Shown: positions 26,652 through 36,775 of the stretch, one piece after another | Layout: every line of letters starts with the position of its first letter | Position numbering within the stretch: position 1 is the stretch's first letter | Origin: Cytobacillus firmus | GTDB lineage: Bacteria; Bacillota; Bacilli; Bacillales; Cytobacillaceae | Reading direction: 5' to 3' | Length of the DNA stretch: 64,000 nt | Assembly: GCF_023657595.1 (NCBI RefSeq) | Contig: NZ_CP098323.1 | Location: 1,450,001-1,514,000, forward strand | The notes under the pieces: generated by a model | What the model saw: only the letters and a program-made list of their open reading frames with translations | The model's database searches: none | Told to the model about the DNA's origin: nothing | Position numbers and translations under genes: made by a program

Positions 26652-27869
26652 TTAAAACAGCATTCCGGCTATGGCGGCACTTAGCATAGATGCCAGGGCA
26701 CCTGCAGCAACTGCCTTCAAGCCTAGCCGTGCAATGTCCTGCCTGCGGTTCGGGGCCAATCCGCCAAGTCCTCCCAGTAAAATACCCAATGAAGAAATAT
26801 TGGCAAATCCGCAAAGGGCAAAGCTTACGATCGCCACTGTTTTATCAGATAAAGTCGGGATATCCGGCGCAAAAGCAGAATAAGCAACAAACTCATTCAA
26901 AATTAGCTTCTGGCCAATATAATTTCCTGCCTGTACGGCTTCTGACCATGGAACTCCTATCGCAAACGCGAGTGGAGAAAACACATATCCAAGTATGATT
27001 TCGAGTGTCAACCCTTCTAACCCAAATAACCCTCCAACCCATCCAAGAAGCCCGTTAATTAAAGCAACTAAAGCAATAAAGGCCAGCAGCATCGCGCCAA
27101 TATTTAAAGCGAGCTCCAGTCCGACACTTGCTCCTTTTGCGGCTGCATCAATGACATTTGCAGAATCGCTATCGACTTCCATATCAAATTCCTTAGGCTC
27201 TTCTTTATCTTCCGTTTCAGGAAGCATTATTTTGGCCAGGATCAATCCAGCGGGTGCAGCCATAAAGCTTGCAGCCAGAAGATATTCGAGAGGCACTCCC
27301 AGTAAGGAATATCCAATCAAAACAGATCCTGCTACAGAAGCAAGGCCTCCGGTCATGACCGCAAATAACTCGGATCTGGTCATATTTGCGATATATGGGC
27401 GGACCACTAGCGGTGCCTCCGTTTGTCCCACGAATATATTGGCTGCTGCCGACATGGATTCAGCTTTTCTGGTCCCGAGAAGCTTAGCCAGTCCCCCGCC
27501 GAGGATCTTAATGAAAAACTGCATAATCCTTAAGTAATAGAGGACGGAAATCAGTGATGAAAAAAAGATTACAACAGGCAAAACCTGAAATGCGAAAACG
27601 AATGCAATGCCCGATTCATCTGTAAAAAGGCCGCCAAATAAAAAATTTATACCCTGATTGGCGTAATTAATTATGTCGTTTACCTTCATTGTGAGCCATT
27701 CCAGTCCCTTTCTTCCGCCTTCCCACTTTAAAACGAGAAAGGCGAAAATCAGCTGAATGGCAAGACCTCCCGCAACTGTTCTTACACTTATTGCCCTTTT
27801 ATTGCTTGAAAGCAGGAAGGCTATCCCTAAAACGACAATAATACCGAATATCCCCCAAATAAAATTCAT
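26652..27869 (-). CDS. nupC: concentrative nucleoside transporter NupC
   Basis: A proton- or sodium-coupled nucleoside permease of the CNT family, 405 residues. Landmarks are AANIFVGQTEAPLVVRPYI, GGLASVAGSVLIGYSLLGV, the long cytoplasmic loop ETEDKEEPKEFDMEVDSD and the C-terminal block FALCGFANISSLGILLGGLGGLAPNRR. The start has AGAGGTG upstream. It is monocistronic on the minus strand. The upstream region shows no purine riboswitch. Confidence 0.93.
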   Translation of the reverse strand: MNFIWGIFGIIVVLGIAFLLSSNKRAISVRTVAGGLAIQLIFAFLVLKWEGGRKGLEWLTMKVNDIINYANQGINFLFGGLFTDESGIAFVFAFQVLPVVIFFSSLISVLYYLRIMQFFIKILGGGLAKLLGTRKAESMSAAANIFVGQTEAPLVVRPYIANMTRSELFAVMTGGLASVAGSVLIGYSLLGVPLEYLLAASFMAAPAGLILAKIMLPETEDKEEPKEFDMEVDSDSANVIDAAAKGASVGLELALNIGAMLLAFIALVALINGLLGWVGGLFGLEGLTLEIILGYVFSPLAFAIGVPWSEAVQAGNYIGQKLILNEFVAYSAFAPDIPTLSDKTVAIVSFALCGFANISSLGILLGGLGGLAPNRRQDIARLGLKAVAAGALASMLSAAIAGMLF

Positions 27870-28031
27870 GTTTACACCTCTTCACTATGTAGTAGTTTTT
27901 TCCGGCAAAAATCAGCAGCAGTAATCCTATTCCCTTGTGAAACTGCTTGTAAAGCCCAATAGTTGTATTATGTGCAAAAGGAATAAATTCATGAAAATAC
28001 TATGCATGAAGAAAGTAATGGGGATAAACGG

Positions 28032-28058
28032 AAAAAGATGAGCACTGGGCTCATCTTT
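28032..28058 (-). terminator. terminator overlapping the end of the YfhP-like gene
   Basis: AAAGATGAGC/GCTCATCTTT, with a T-run on the minus strand; the stop codon of the gene lies in the stem. Confidence 0.75.
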
Positions 28059-28926
28059 CCGTATTTTTTTCAATATATTCAAATAAAAATGACTGGCCGT
28101 TTCTGTAAAAACGGGGATCATAGAGTCCAAGCCTTTCATCATCATCAACAAGAACGACAAATGGAGACCATTCATAAAGGGTTTTAGCTTCAGGACGCTC
28201 AGAAAACAATTTGTCCAAATCTGCAGCTTCTTTTGATTGAAGCACATACTGGGTTGTCTTTTCGGTGAAAAGAGTATCAGTGAATATGGTCACTTCATCA
28301 TCTTTCTTTGTAATAACCGAATAAGTCCATGGTATAAACTCTGCCGATAGGGCAACTTGTTCATATTTTTCATCGTACTGCTTATAAATGAGGTAACCCT
28401 GAGTGCTTTGGATTACCACGTGAAGAAGCATAAAAGCCCAAGCCATTTTAAAATAATAGGGAGATTTTGATTTATTCCTTTTTGTAAAGAAAAAGGCTGC
28501 TCCCATTATGATCCAAAACACTAAATCAACAATTGGTATGGTACCAAAAGTAACTCTCATATTTGAAAAGGGCTCCAAATAACCTGTGCCCCATGCATTG
28601 AATAAATCACTTGTATTATGTATGAAAACTGCAAGCCATCCCAGCAAGAAAAGCTTCTTATCCTTGACTCTGAAAAGCAGGAAGGACAGCAGCAAAAAAA
28701 GCAGAGCCCACACCGGAGTCAGGAAAACAGAATGGGTAATCCCCCTGTGCCACATCTGATAAAGTCCTTCTGTATCCCAGAAGCGCGAGATGACATCAAT
28801 ATCGGGAATTTGACTTGCCCCTACAGCGGTAAGCAGATACGCTTTCCTGGAGTTCTTATCCATCCTCTGTTTATCAACTGCACCATATAGGCTCAAGCCA
28901 AATAAAGTATGAGTAATTGTGTCCAT
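28051..28926 (-). CDS. YfhP-like membrane-bound metal-dependent hydrolase
   Basis: A 291-residue membrane protein of the YdjM/YfhP (LexA-binding, inner-membrane hydrolase) family. Histidines and aspartates typical of the family are seen in MDTITHTLFGLSLYGAVDK, IPDIDVISRFWDT, HRGITHSVFLTPVW and FIHNTSDLFNAWGTGYLEPFS. At least four membrane segments follow. The C-terminal 100 residues form a soluble domain. A GGGAGG site precedes the ATG. The biochemical role of the family is unclear. Confidence 0.85.
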   Translation of the reverse strand: MDTITHTLFGLSLYGAVDKQRMDKNSRKAYLLTAVGASQIPDIDVISRFWDTEGLYQMWHRGITHSVFLTPVWALLFLLLSFLLFRVKDKKLFLLGWLAVFIHNTSDLFNAWGTGYLEPFSNMRVTFGTIPIVDLVFWIIMGAAFFFTKRNKSKSPYYFKMAWAFMLLHVVIQSTQGYLIYKQYDEKYEQVALSAEFIPWTYSVITKKDDEVTIFTDTLFTEKTTQYVLQSKEAADLDKLFSERPEAKTLYEWSPFVVLVDDDERLGLYDPRFYRNGQSFLFEYIEKNTER

Positions 28927-29115
28927 TTTTAACCTCCCTTTTTACGTTTAGTTTCCCTATTATAAGCCTCAAAAAGATTAATAAAAAGAAATATGCAATC
29001 TTAAATGCGTTGCAAACTTGACTTGAGAGCGATAAAATTGAAGGTATTGCAATAATTAAGTGACGCATTGATTGCTTAATCAACAAATTTTCATATAAGT
29101 AAGTGAGGAACTACT

Positions 29116-30693
29116 ATGCCCAAAAATTTTAAAGAAGAAGTTTTATCCCGCCGCACGTTTGCGATTATTTCCCATCCGGATGCCGGTAAAACGACGCTTA
29201 CCGAAAAGCTCCTATTGTTCGGTGGTGCCATTCGTGATGCAGGTACAGTTAAAGGGAAGAAGACAGGCAAATATGCGACAAGTGACTGGATGGAGATTGA
29301 GAAGCAGCGCGGAATTTCAGTAACCTCCAGTGTGATGCAATTTGAATATGAGGGAGCGCGTGTTAATATTCTTGATACGCCTGGTCACCAGGATTTCAGT
29401 GAAGATACATATCGCACGCTGACAGCCGTTGACAGTGCCGTTATGATCATCGACTCAGCTAAAGGTATTGAGGAGCAGACACTTAAATTATTCAAGGTCT
29501 GCCGCATGAGAGGAATTCCGATATTTACTTTTATGAATAAGCTTGACCGTCAGGGGAAAGCACCCCTTGAGCTCCTTGCTGAATTAGAAGAAGTTATGGG
29601 AATTGAATCTTACCCAATGAACTGGCCAATTGGGATGGGAAAAGAATTCCTTGGGATCTATGATCGGTTTAATAATCGAATTGAGCAATTTAGAGTAGAG
29701 GAAGAGGACCGCTTTATTTCCTTAAATCAGGAAGGTGAAATAGAGGGGAACCATTCTATTAAGGATTCTGGCCTATATGATCAGACGCTTGAAGAGATCA
29801 TGCTGTTAAATGAAGCTGGCAATGAGTTTTCAAGAGAGAGAATAGCAAATGGGGAACTGACTCCTGTGTTTTTTGGAAGCGCGCTGACCAACTTTGGTGT
29901 ACAGACTTTCCTGGAGTCTTATCTGCAATTTGCACCGCCGCCGCAGCCGAGAAATTCGACTGCAGGGGAAATAGATCCGCTGTCAGAAGAATTTTCTGGC
30001 TTTATATTTAAAATTCAGGCCAATATGAACCCTGCACATCGCGACCGGATTGCATTCTTAAGAATTTGTTCAGGCCAATTTGAGCGGGGCATGGCTGTGA
30101 ACATACCAAGAATCGGCAAGTCTATTAAGCTTGCGCAGTCCACTCAATTCATGGCTGATGATAGAAGTACAGTTGATTCTGCAGTCAGCGGAGATATCAT
30201 CGGAATTTATGATCCGGGAACTTATCAAATAGGCGATACATTAACAGCCGGAAAAAATAACTTCCAATATGAGCGTCTTCCTCAATTTACACCTGAGCTT
30301 TTTGTTAAAGTAACAGCAAAAAATGTCATGAAGCAAAAACATTTTCATAAGGGCATTCAGCAGCTGGTTCAGGAAGGTGCCATCCAGCTGTTTAAGACAG
30401 TCAAAATGGAAGAATACCTCCTGGGTGCAGTGGGGCAGCTGCAGTTTGAAGTTTTTGAACACCGCATGAAAAATGAGTATAACACAGAAGTATATATGGA
30501 AAGACAGGGCTCCAAGATCGCACGCTGGGTAGAAGGCGATGAGGTCAACGAAAACCTTTCCAGCGGAAGAAGCCTCCTGGTTAAAGACCGTTACGGCAAA
30601 AATGTCTTTCTATTTGAAAATGACTTTGCACTCAGATGGTTCCAGGAAAAGAATCCTGATGTAAAATTATATAATCCGATGGACTCGGAATAA
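29116..30693 (+). CDS. prfC: peptide chain release factor 3
   Basis: A translational GTPase of 525 residues that recycles RF1/RF2 after termination. G1 [10 protein letters not shown]3 DTPGH, G4 NKLD and the RF3-specific [27 protein letters not shown] are present, followed by domain II and the C-terminal domain ([16 protein letters not shown]). The ATG follows TGAGGA. It is a single gene ended by the hairpin at 30700. RF3 is not universal in Bacillaceae; B. subtilis lacks a classical prfC, so its presence is lineage-dependent. Confidence 0.94.
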   Translation: MPKNFKEEVLSRRTFAIISHPDAGKTTLTEKLLLFGGAIRDAGTVKGKKTGKYATSDWMEIEKQRGISVTSSVMQFEYEGARVNILDTPGHQDFSEDTYRTLTAVDSAVMIIDSAKGIEEQTLKLFKVCRMRGIPIFTFMNKLDRQGKAPLELLAELEEVMGIESYPMNWPIGMGKEFLGIYDRFNNRIEQFRVEEEDRFISLNQEGEIEGNHSIKDSGLYDQTLEEIMLLNEAGNEFSRERIANGELTPVFFGSALTNFGVQTFLESYLQFAPPPQPRNSTAGEIDPLSEEFSGFIFKIQANMNPAHRDRIAFLRICSGQFERGMAVNIPRIGKSIKLAQSTQFMADDRSTVDSAVSGDIIGIYDPGTYQIGDTLTAGKNNFQYERLPQFTPELFVKVTAKNVMKQKHFHKGIQQLVQEGAIQLFKTVKMEEYLLGAVGQLQFEVFEHRMKNEYNTEVYMERQGSKIARWVEGDEVNENLSSGRSLLVKDRYGKNVFLFENDFALRWFQEKNPDVKLYNPMDSE

Positions 30694-30699
30694 AGCTGG

Positions 30700-30720
30700 C
30701 GGCCCTTTATGGGCCGTTTT
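30700..30720 (+). terminator. terminator after prfC
   Basis: CGGCCC/GGGCCG with TTTT, enclosed in an outer AAAGCT/AGCTTT pairing. Confidence 0.75.
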
Positions 30721-30750
30721 AGCTTTCCATTTATTCCTTTCTCATTACTA

Positions 30751-30779
30751 TTGACATATCTATCAATTGATAATATAGT
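30751..30779 (+). promoter_or_regulatory. sigma-A promoter of the T-box transcript
   Basis: A perfect TTGACA and TATAGT lie exactly 17 bases apart, just upstream of the T-box leader. Confidence 0.85.
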
Positions 30780-30814
30780 ATTAACACATACACTTTAGCG
30801 CTAAAAAGCGTTTA

Positions 30815-31047
30815 AGTTAGAAAGCAGAAAGTGTAATCTCAATTAAAGATCATGTCCGCAGCATAAGTAGAGTAATTGCCGGCAGCAAATAGAAACTGGA
30901 TGGCTGATGAAAATCCAGGCAGCAATGGTCGAAATACAACTGCATCCAATATGGACAATACTTTTTAAGTGGGTAAGCAGCATTAGCTTATCAATTAGGG
31001 TGGTACCGCGGAGCTCCTTCGTCCCTATAGGCGAGAGGGCTCTTTTT
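30815..31047 (+). promoter_or_regulatory. T-box leader, tyrosine specifier
   Basis: The T-box core AGGGTGGTACCGCG (30997-31010) is followed by a terminator stem (GAGCTC 31011-31016 with GGGCTC 31037-31042, then five T). Upstream lies the stem I region with AGTAGAG and, on its 3' side, GAAA-TAC-AAC, where TAC at 30935-30937 is in the expected specifier position followed by A. TAC specifies tyrosine. Uncharged tRNA-Tyr would stabilise the antiterminator and turn on the NhaC-type gene. Confidence 0.88.
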
Positions 31048-31087
31048 GTTTGTATAAAATTACAGGCAAATTTAGGAGGAATACATT

Positions 31088-32467
31088 ATGCATCATGATC
31101 AGTCAGCATTAAATTTAAAGCCCCTGGAGGCACTCATTGTCACTTTCATCATTTTAGGCGGAATCAGCTACTCGATTATTTTTGCCGGGGCAGTTCCCCA
31201 TATTCCGGTTGTTTTTGCGATAATGGGGTTAATAGCTTATGGTTTAATAAGAAAAGTATCTATAACACAGCTGGAAAAGGGGCTTATTGAAGGTGCCCAG
31301 TCCGGATTAGGGGCTATTTTTATCTTCTTTTTAATCGGGATGCTGATAAGCAGCTGGATGGCGAGCGGCACGATTCCTACATTTATTTACATGGCTTTGG
31401 AAGCTGTTAATGGAAAGTTCTTTTATGCCATTGTATTTGTGGTAGCATCAGTGATCGGCATGAGTATAGGAAGCTCACTTACAACAGCTGCTACATTGGG
31501 AGTAGCGTTTATGGGAGTCAGTTCTGCTTTGGGGCTCTCGGATGCAATTACGGCCGGTGCAGTTATTTCCGGCGCATTTTTTGGAGATAAGATGTCGCCC
31601 CTATCCGATACAACGAACCTGGCATCATCGACAGTAAAAGTGGATTTGTTTGAGCATATCAAGACGATGGCCTGGACAACGATTCCTTCATTTATCATTT
31701 CACTTGCAATCTTTGCTTTCCTGTCGCCATCGGAGGCAGCTTCTGATTTCTCAAAGATTGCCCAGCTGAAAAAAACTTTGCTGGATGAGGGACTGGTGCA
31801 TTGGTACTCCCTCATTCCATTTGCCATTTTGACTATAATGGCCATTAAAAGAGTATCAGCAATTATCACGTTATCTGCCGGCATCGTATCTGCATTAATC
31901 TTTGCCGTTATCGTTCAAAGCAGCTTCAGCTTGGAAAAAGTTTTGACATTGCTGTTTTCAGGATATGCTTCAAATAGCGGTTCAGAAGAAATTGACGCCC
32001 TTCTATCAAGAGGCGGCATGGAGAGTATGATGTTTTCGATTTCTTTGGTATTGCTCGCACTTTCTATGGGCGGTTTATTCTTTAAGCTTGGGATCCTTCC
32101 AGCTCTTCTGGAAGGGGTCAAAGGCTTTTTGAATCGGATATCAGCTCTAGTGGCGGCAGCAGCAGGAACAGCTATTGGGATTAATTTCCTCCTCGGCGAA
32201 CAGTACCTGTCTATTCTTCTAACAGGAAATGCTTTCAGAGAGCCTTTTGAAAAAGCCGGGCTGCACCCAAAGAATCTTTCCAGAATCCTTGAAGATGCAG
32301 GCACGGTAGTAAACCCATTAGTTCCGTGGAGTGTCTGCGGAGTATTTCTAACAGGTGTTTTAGGTGTAGAAACAACAGCTTATATGCCATTTGCATTATT
32401 CTGTCTGCTCAGTCCTATAATCACCTTAATCTATGGATTTACCGGTTTAAAAATCGAAAAATTATAG
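31088..32467 (+). CDS. NhaC-family transporter under tyrosine T-box (probable tyrosine permease)
   Basis: A 459-residue membrane protein of the NhaC Na+/H+ antiporter superfamily with about eleven hydrophobic segments. Family landmarks include GMSIGSSLTTAATLGVAFMG, GAFFGDKMSPLSDTTNLASST and EDAGTVVNPLVPWSVCGVF. Homology alone would suggest a Na+/H+ or malate/lactate antiporter. The Tyr-specific T-box directly upstream points to tyrosine uptake, as described for T-box-regulated NhaC members in other Firmicutes. The ATG follows TAGGAGG. Single-gene transcript. Confidence 0.87.
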   Translation: MHHDQSALNLKPLEALIVTFIILGGISYSIIFAGAVPHIPVVFAIMGLIAYGLIRKVSITQLEKGLIEGAQSGLGAIFIFFLIGMLISSWMASGTIPTFIYMALEAVNGKFFYAIVFVVASVIGMSIGSSLTTAATLGVAFMGVSSALGLSDAITAGAVISGAFFGDKMSPLSDTTNLASSTVKVDLFEHIKTMAWTTIPSFIISLAIFAFLSPSEAASDFSKIAQLKKTLLDEGLVHWYSLIPFAILTIMAIKRVSAIITLSAGIVSALIFAVIVQSSFSLEKVLTLLFSGYASNSGSEEIDALLSRGGMESMMFSISLVLLALSMGGLFFKLGILPALLEGVKGFLNRISALVAAAAGTAIGINFLLGEQYLSILLTGNAFREPFEKAGLHPKNLSRILEDAGTVVNPLVPWSVCGVFLTGVLGVETTAYMPFALFCLLSPIITLIYGFTGLKIEKL

Positions 32468-32470
32468 AGG

Positions 32471-32496
32471 AAAGCAGCTGCTTAGGCTGCTTTTTT
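32471..32496 (+). terminator. terminator after the NhaC-type gene
   Basis: AAAGCAGC/GCTGCTTT with a 7-base loop and a T-run. Confidence 0.85.
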
Positions 32497-32653
32497 CTGT
32501 GGATTAGGAGCTGCTGTGATTTTTCATATTATAATTGACAGCACACTGATTGCTTGCATCGCAATAGCTGCTTTAATATAGTTAAAATGTGTTAATTTCT
32601 ACATCTATCGATCCCAAGATTACCTCATCCAGTCATTGAAAGGAGCAGAATGT

Positions 32654-35600
32654 GTGCGAATAAGCGATTTTTCAATCAAAAGGCCAATTTTTACATTGGT
32701 TACGATGTTCTTAGTGCTTATTTTAGGAGTAGTCTCCCTCTTAAATATTCCATTAAAACTCATACCAGATCTTAATCCTCCTGTAGGAGTAGTAGTCACT
32801 TCGTATCCTGGAGCAAGTCCCGATGAAGTGATGGAAAAAGTAACAAAGCCGCTTGAAGAAAATCTGGCAACATTGCCGGGGATTAAAACCTTGACCTCTA
32901 CCTCACAGGAGAGCGCAAACTTCATTTTGATGCAATTTTCCTGGACGACAGATATTGATGAAATACAAAGTGAGGTCATTCAAAGACTGGATCAGACACA
33001 ACTTCCGGATGAAGCTGATAAACCGCGATTTATGAAGTTCGATCCTGCTCAGTTTCCGATTATCCAATTATCTCTTAGTGCAGATGAGGAGCCTGAAGCA
33101 TTAAGAAGGCTTGCTGAAGAACTGAACCTCGAGCTGTCTAAAGTTGAAGGAGTAGCAAGCGTAAATCTCTCTGGAACTGCGATTAAGGAAGTAAGAGTGG
33201 AGCTGGACCAGGAAAAGCTGAGAGATTTCAAACTTAGCCAGGCTGATGTTGTGGATGTAATTGAATCCAATAATATATCAATGCCGGGTGATCCTGTTTT
33301 GACTGAGGGAAAAGAGCTGACAACCAGAATTATCAGCTCCATTGATTCACTCGATACACTTAAAAAACTTACGGTAACAGCAGACCCCGCAACAGGGAAT
33401 AAAGTAAGCCTGGAAGATATATCAGAGGTTCAGCTGGCCAGCCAGGATGATCGCACCATCACGCGCACAAACCAGGCTCCATCTGTCTTACTGAGTGTCC
33501 TGCAGCAGTCCGATGCTAATACGGCAGAGGTTTCAGACCAATTTATAAAGCAATTGGATAATCTTCTTGAAAAGGAACAGTTTGAAAATATTGAATCAGA
33601 TATTCTTTTCGACCAGGGGGATTACATAAGTCTTGCTATAGGAAATATCTCCAATTCACTGATTCTCGGCGGTATTTTTGCTATGATTGTGCTGTTTTTC
33701 TTTTTGAAAAATGTCAAAAGTCCACTCATCATCGGAATCTCTATTCCTTATTCAGTTATATTCACGTTTGTGTTAATGTATTTTTCTGATTTCACCTTAA
33801 ATATTATGACTCTTGGCGGATTGGCGCTTGGAATAGGCATGCTGGTGGATAATTCCATCGTGGTTATTGAGAATATATACCGCCATTTATCAATGGGGAA
33901 GGATCCGAAAACGGCGGCAAGTGTTGGGGCAAAAGAAGTAGGAAGTGCAATTACGGCTTCCACCCTGACAACAGTTGCAGTATTCCTCCCAGTGGTATTT
34001 ATAACTGGAATAATAGGTGAATTGTTTAAGGAGTTTGCCCTGACCATTTCTTTTAGCTTATTTGCATCTCTGGTTGTTGCCTTGACAATAGTGCCAATGC
34101 TTGCGAGCAGGCTCCTGAAGTCTCCAAGAACAAACACGGAGGCAAAAAGGCAGGAAACAGGCTTAATGCGATCACTTGAAAAATCGATCAAGTGGTCTTT
34201 GCGGAATCGTGCAGCGGTAATAGCTATAACCATGCTGTTATTGGCAGCAGGCAGCTTTGGATTGACCACAGTAGGCACACAATTCTTGCCAAATGCAGAT
34301 GAGGGCTTTTTTACGGTGCGTATGGAGCTTGAGAACGGCACTGCACTTTCAGAAACAGAAAAGGCTGTATCAGCTTTAGAGGATGAATTAAAGGATGAAG
34401 AAGAAGTTGATACCTTTGTCAGTCTAATCGGAACTACACAGGAAGGGTCCTTCCGTGGCTCGAAAAATGCCAATATTGCTGAATTGTATATCAAAATGAA
34501 AGAGCTGGACCAGCGGGAAAGGTCTACTTTTGAATTTGTTGATGAGGTGAAAAAGGATCTGGAAAGTGCTGCCTCAAAGGTTAATGAAACTGCAGAACTC
34601 TCATTTAATACACAGTCTACAGCAGGTACATCACCGAATACACTGACCTTCAGTGTGAGGGACACAGATCCCAGCCGTTTAAAGGAAAATGTTGATAAAA
34701 TCTATAATGCATTGAAAGACATTGAGGATGTAACCGAATTGTCGACTGATCTCATGGATACCGTTGAAGAAATTCAAATTACTGTGGACCGTGAAAAGGC
34801 TCTTGAAGAGGGTCTGGCTCCCGCCCAGGTAGCCATGGCAGTAAATGATGTAACCCGGGGCAATCGTGCTACACAAATAATAGATGATGAATCCAATATT
34901 TATGGCGTTTTTGTTGAGTACGATCGGGAAGTCACACAGGATATAGAGAATTTGAAGAAATTGCTTATTAAAAAACCTGATGGCAATTATGCCGCTCTGA
35001 GTGATGTAGCCAATATTGAGCGAGGAGAAGGACCGGTAAATATTCAGCGCATTAATCAGCAGGATGCTGTCCAATTTACATTAAAGTACAAATCTTCTAC
35101 AAACATGGGTGCCATGTCTAATGAAGTGGATAAAGAAATTGCCGATCTGAAATTGCCGGATGAAACAGAAATCGTTTTTAGCGGTGACAGAGAATTGCTG
35201 GAATCATCCATTGATGACCTGGTTCTGGCATTTGTACTGGCAATCGTGTTTATTTATCTTGTCATGGCAGGCCAATTTGAGTCGCTTAAGTATCCGCTGG
35301 TTATCATGTTTACTGTGCCGCTCATGGTGATAGGCGTGGCAATTGCTCTTACAGCAACCCAAACACCTATTAGTTTAACAGCCATAATCGGGATTATTGT
35401 GCTTGCAGGAATTGTAGTTAATAATGCAATAGTCATTGTCGATTATATTAACCAAAAGAAAGAGCAGGGTCTGAAGAGCTACGATGCCATAATTATTTCA
35501 GTTAAGGACCGTGCAAGGCCAATATTCATGACAGCCTTAACTACTATACTTGGCTTAGTGCCTTTAGCACTTGGCATTGGAGAAGGAACAGAAATTAACC

Positions 35601-35938
35601 AGCCCATGGGAATTACTCTTATTGGCGGGCTGATCAGCAGTACGTTCCTGACACTATTTGTCATACCAGTTGTATATAGCTTTTTTGACAAGGATACATG
35701 GCGATTAAATAAAATGTATGCAACACCAGATGGGCACTTAGTACCAGCTTACCTGCTTGAAGAAAGAGTGGACAAAAAATGGAATCACGATAATGACGAA
35801 GATAAAAAACAGCTTCAATCCTCTGATGCTAAATCCTACAGCAGAGATGATATGGCAGCCATGCTGGAGGAATTATTAAAAATTGTAAAAAGAGATGACG
35901 ATGATAAGAAAAAACAGAAACGGGATGATAATTTCTAG
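32654..35938 (+). CDS. RND-family efflux transporter (SwrC/AcrB type)
   Basis: A 1094-residue inner-membrane pump of the HAE1-type RND family. It has twelve membrane segments with two large extracytoplasmic loops; IKRPIFTLVTMFLV opens segment 1, GLALGIGMLVDNSIVVIENI carries the proton-relay aspartates of TM4, and GIIVLAGIVVNNAIVIVDYIN forms TM10. The GTG at 32654 is chosen because AAAGGAG lies 8 bases upstream; a TTG at 32636 overlaps that site. No membrane-fusion protein or outer channel gene is adjacent, as in B. subtilis SwrC, which exports surfactin. The last 70 residues are a charged tail with an RDDDDKKKQKRDDNF end, longer than usual. Confidence 0.9.
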   Translation: MRISDFSIKRPIFTLVTMFLVLILGVVSLLNIPLKLIPDLNPPVGVVVTSYPGASPDEVMEKVTKPLEENLATLPGIKTLTSTSQESANFILMQFSWTTDIDEIQSEVIQRLDQTQLPDEADKPRFMKFDPAQFPIIQLSLSADEEPEALRRLAEELNLELSKVEGVASVNLSGTAIKEVRVELDQEKLRDFKLSQADVVDVIESNNISMPGDPVLTEGKELTTRIISSIDSLDTLKKLTVTADPATGNKVSLEDISEVQLASQDDRTITRTNQAPSVLLSVLQQSDANTAEVSDQFIKQLDNLLEKEQFENIESDILFDQGDYISLAIGNISNSLILGGIFAMIVLFFFLKNVKSPLIIGISIPYSVIFTFVLMYFSDFTLNIMTLGGLALGIGMLVDNSIVVIENIYRHLSMGKDPKTAASVGAKEVGSAITASTLTTVAVFLPVVFITGIIGELFKEFALTISFSLFASLVVALTIVPMLASRLLKSPRTNTEAKRQETGLMRSLEKSIKWSLRNRAAVIAITMLLLAAGSFGLTTVGTQFLPNADEGFFTVRMELENGTALSETEKAVSALEDELKDEEEVDTFVSLIGTTQEGSFRGSKNANIAELYIKMKELDQRERSTFEFVDEVKKDLESAASKVNETAELSFNTQSTAGTSPNTLTFSVRDTDPSRLKENVDKIYNALKDIEDVTELSTDLMDTVEEIQITVDREKALEEGLAPAQVAMAVNDVTRGNRATQIIDDESNIYGVFVEYDREVTQDIENLKKLLIKKPDGNYAALSDVANIERGEGPVNIQRINQQDAVQFTLKYKSSTNMGAMSNEVDKEIADLKLPDETEIVFSGDRELLESSIDDLVLAFVLAIVFIYLVMAGQFESLKYPLVIMFTVPLMVIGVAIALTATQTPISLTAIIGIIVLAGIVVNNAIVIVDYINQKKEQGLKSYDAIIISVKDRARPIFMTALTTILGLVPLALGIGEGTEINQPMGITLIGGLISSTFLTLFVIPVVYSFFDKDTWRLNKMYATPDGHLVPAYLLEERVDKKWNHDNDEDKKQLQSSDAKSYSRDDMAAMLEELLKIVKRDDDDKKKQKRDDNF

Positions 35939-35945
35939 ATCAGAT

Positions 35946-35976
35946 AAAGGCTCCTTCTAATGAAGGGGTCTAATTT
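35946..35976 (+). terminator. weak terminator after the RND gene
   Basis: GGCTCCTT/AAGGGGTC with two wobble pairs, followed by TAATTTTTG. Confidence 0.5.
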
Positions 35977-36093
35977 TTGCACTGAAGTCTAATTTTTAGA
36001 TGGTGTTTCAGGAAAATATCTGGAAAATAAATTGATAATTGACCAATTTTCAGAGCACAATAAAAGCATCGACTTGTAGCTGGTGGTAATGAA

Positions 36094-36570
36094 ATGAAAA
36101 AACTCAGTAAACTAGAAGCGGTTTTTTGGAGTATTGCATTGCCGGGTTTTAGCCAATTATTGGCGGGGCAGCTGTGGAAGGGGACATTGTTTGTCGGCCT
36201 TGAATTTATCATTAATGTTTACAGCCATTTTAATTCGGCCATCATGTACAGTTTTATGGGCGAAATTGATAAAGCTGTTCATGTCCTTAATTATCAGTGG
36301 CTCATGTTTTATCCTTGTCTTTACATGTTTGCAATGTGGGATGCATACCGCAGTGCTATGCCGGAAAAGGAAGAATTATCATTCCTTCCTTTTGTTTTCA
36401 GTGCCTATTTTGTCACAGTAGGTCTAATGTACTCAACAAAACTCAAATTGTTTGGGGTTTTTTTTGGGCCGGTCTTTCTGCCTATGATCTTTGTTATTCC
36501 AGGTGTAGTAACCGGTCTTTTGATCAGGTGGGTCATTTTGAAATGGAGAAGGCATCAGGTACAAAGTTAA
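36094..36570 (+). CDS. hypothetical membrane protein (158 aa)
   Basis: I do not recognise a named family. The 158 residues contain four hydrophobic segments (LEAVFWSIALPGFSQLLAGQ, TLFVGLEFIINVYSHF, FVFSAYFVTVGLMY, FLPMIFVIPGVVTGLL). The N-terminus SIALPGFSQLLAGQLWKGTLFVGLE resembles small TM2/DUF5683-like membrane proteins that often start with PGxGQ. The start ATG has GGTGG upstream. A terminator follows at 36620. Confidence 0.7.
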   Translation: MKKLSKLEAVFWSIALPGFSQLLAGQLWKGTLFVGLEFIINVYSHFNSAIMYSFMGEIDKAVHVLNYQWLMFYPCLYMFAMWDAYRSAMPEKEELSFLPFVFSAYFVTVGLMYSTKLKLFGVFFGPVFLPMIFVIPGVVTGLLIRWVILKWRRHQVQS

Positions 36571-36619
36571 GGCGGCACATTCCTATATAAAGACGGTAAC
36601 CATTTGACTCCTTAATTAA

Positions 36620-36663
36620 AAAAGCTTTAGCACACTAATCAATTTAGTGTTTGTTAAAGCTTT
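36620..36663 (+). terminator. terminator after the membrane protein gene
   Basis: A long stem (AAAGCTTTA, CACACTAA with TTAGTGT, TTAAAGCTTT) with a run of seven T. Confidence 0.85.
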
Positions 36664-36693
36664 TTTTCTTTTTTAAATAAATAATTTTCTAGA

Positions 36694-36723
36694 ACCCCCA
36701 AAAATCTCTTCCATGAATCCGTA
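36694..36723 (+). promoter_or_regulatory. SigI-type promoter 1
   Basis: ACCCCCAAAAA followed after a spacer by CCGTA. An A-tract at -35 and CGWA at -10 are the reported features of sigma-I promoters. A matching arrangement lies before sigI itself (38113-38143). It is placed 53 bases before the DUF5667 gene. Confidence 0.55.
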
Positions 36724-36775
36724 CAGTTGTAATGAACAAAGCGGCCGCTTGTGATTAAATCATGAGGTGAAATCA

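Noticed and set aside
27870..28050. Purine riboswitch before nupC
   Set aside because: None of the conserved purine aptamer blocks is present on the minus strand.
33748..34665. 305-codon open frame opposite the RND gene
   Set aside because: Antisense to well conserved RND coding sequence, Ser/Thr-rich, no start signal.
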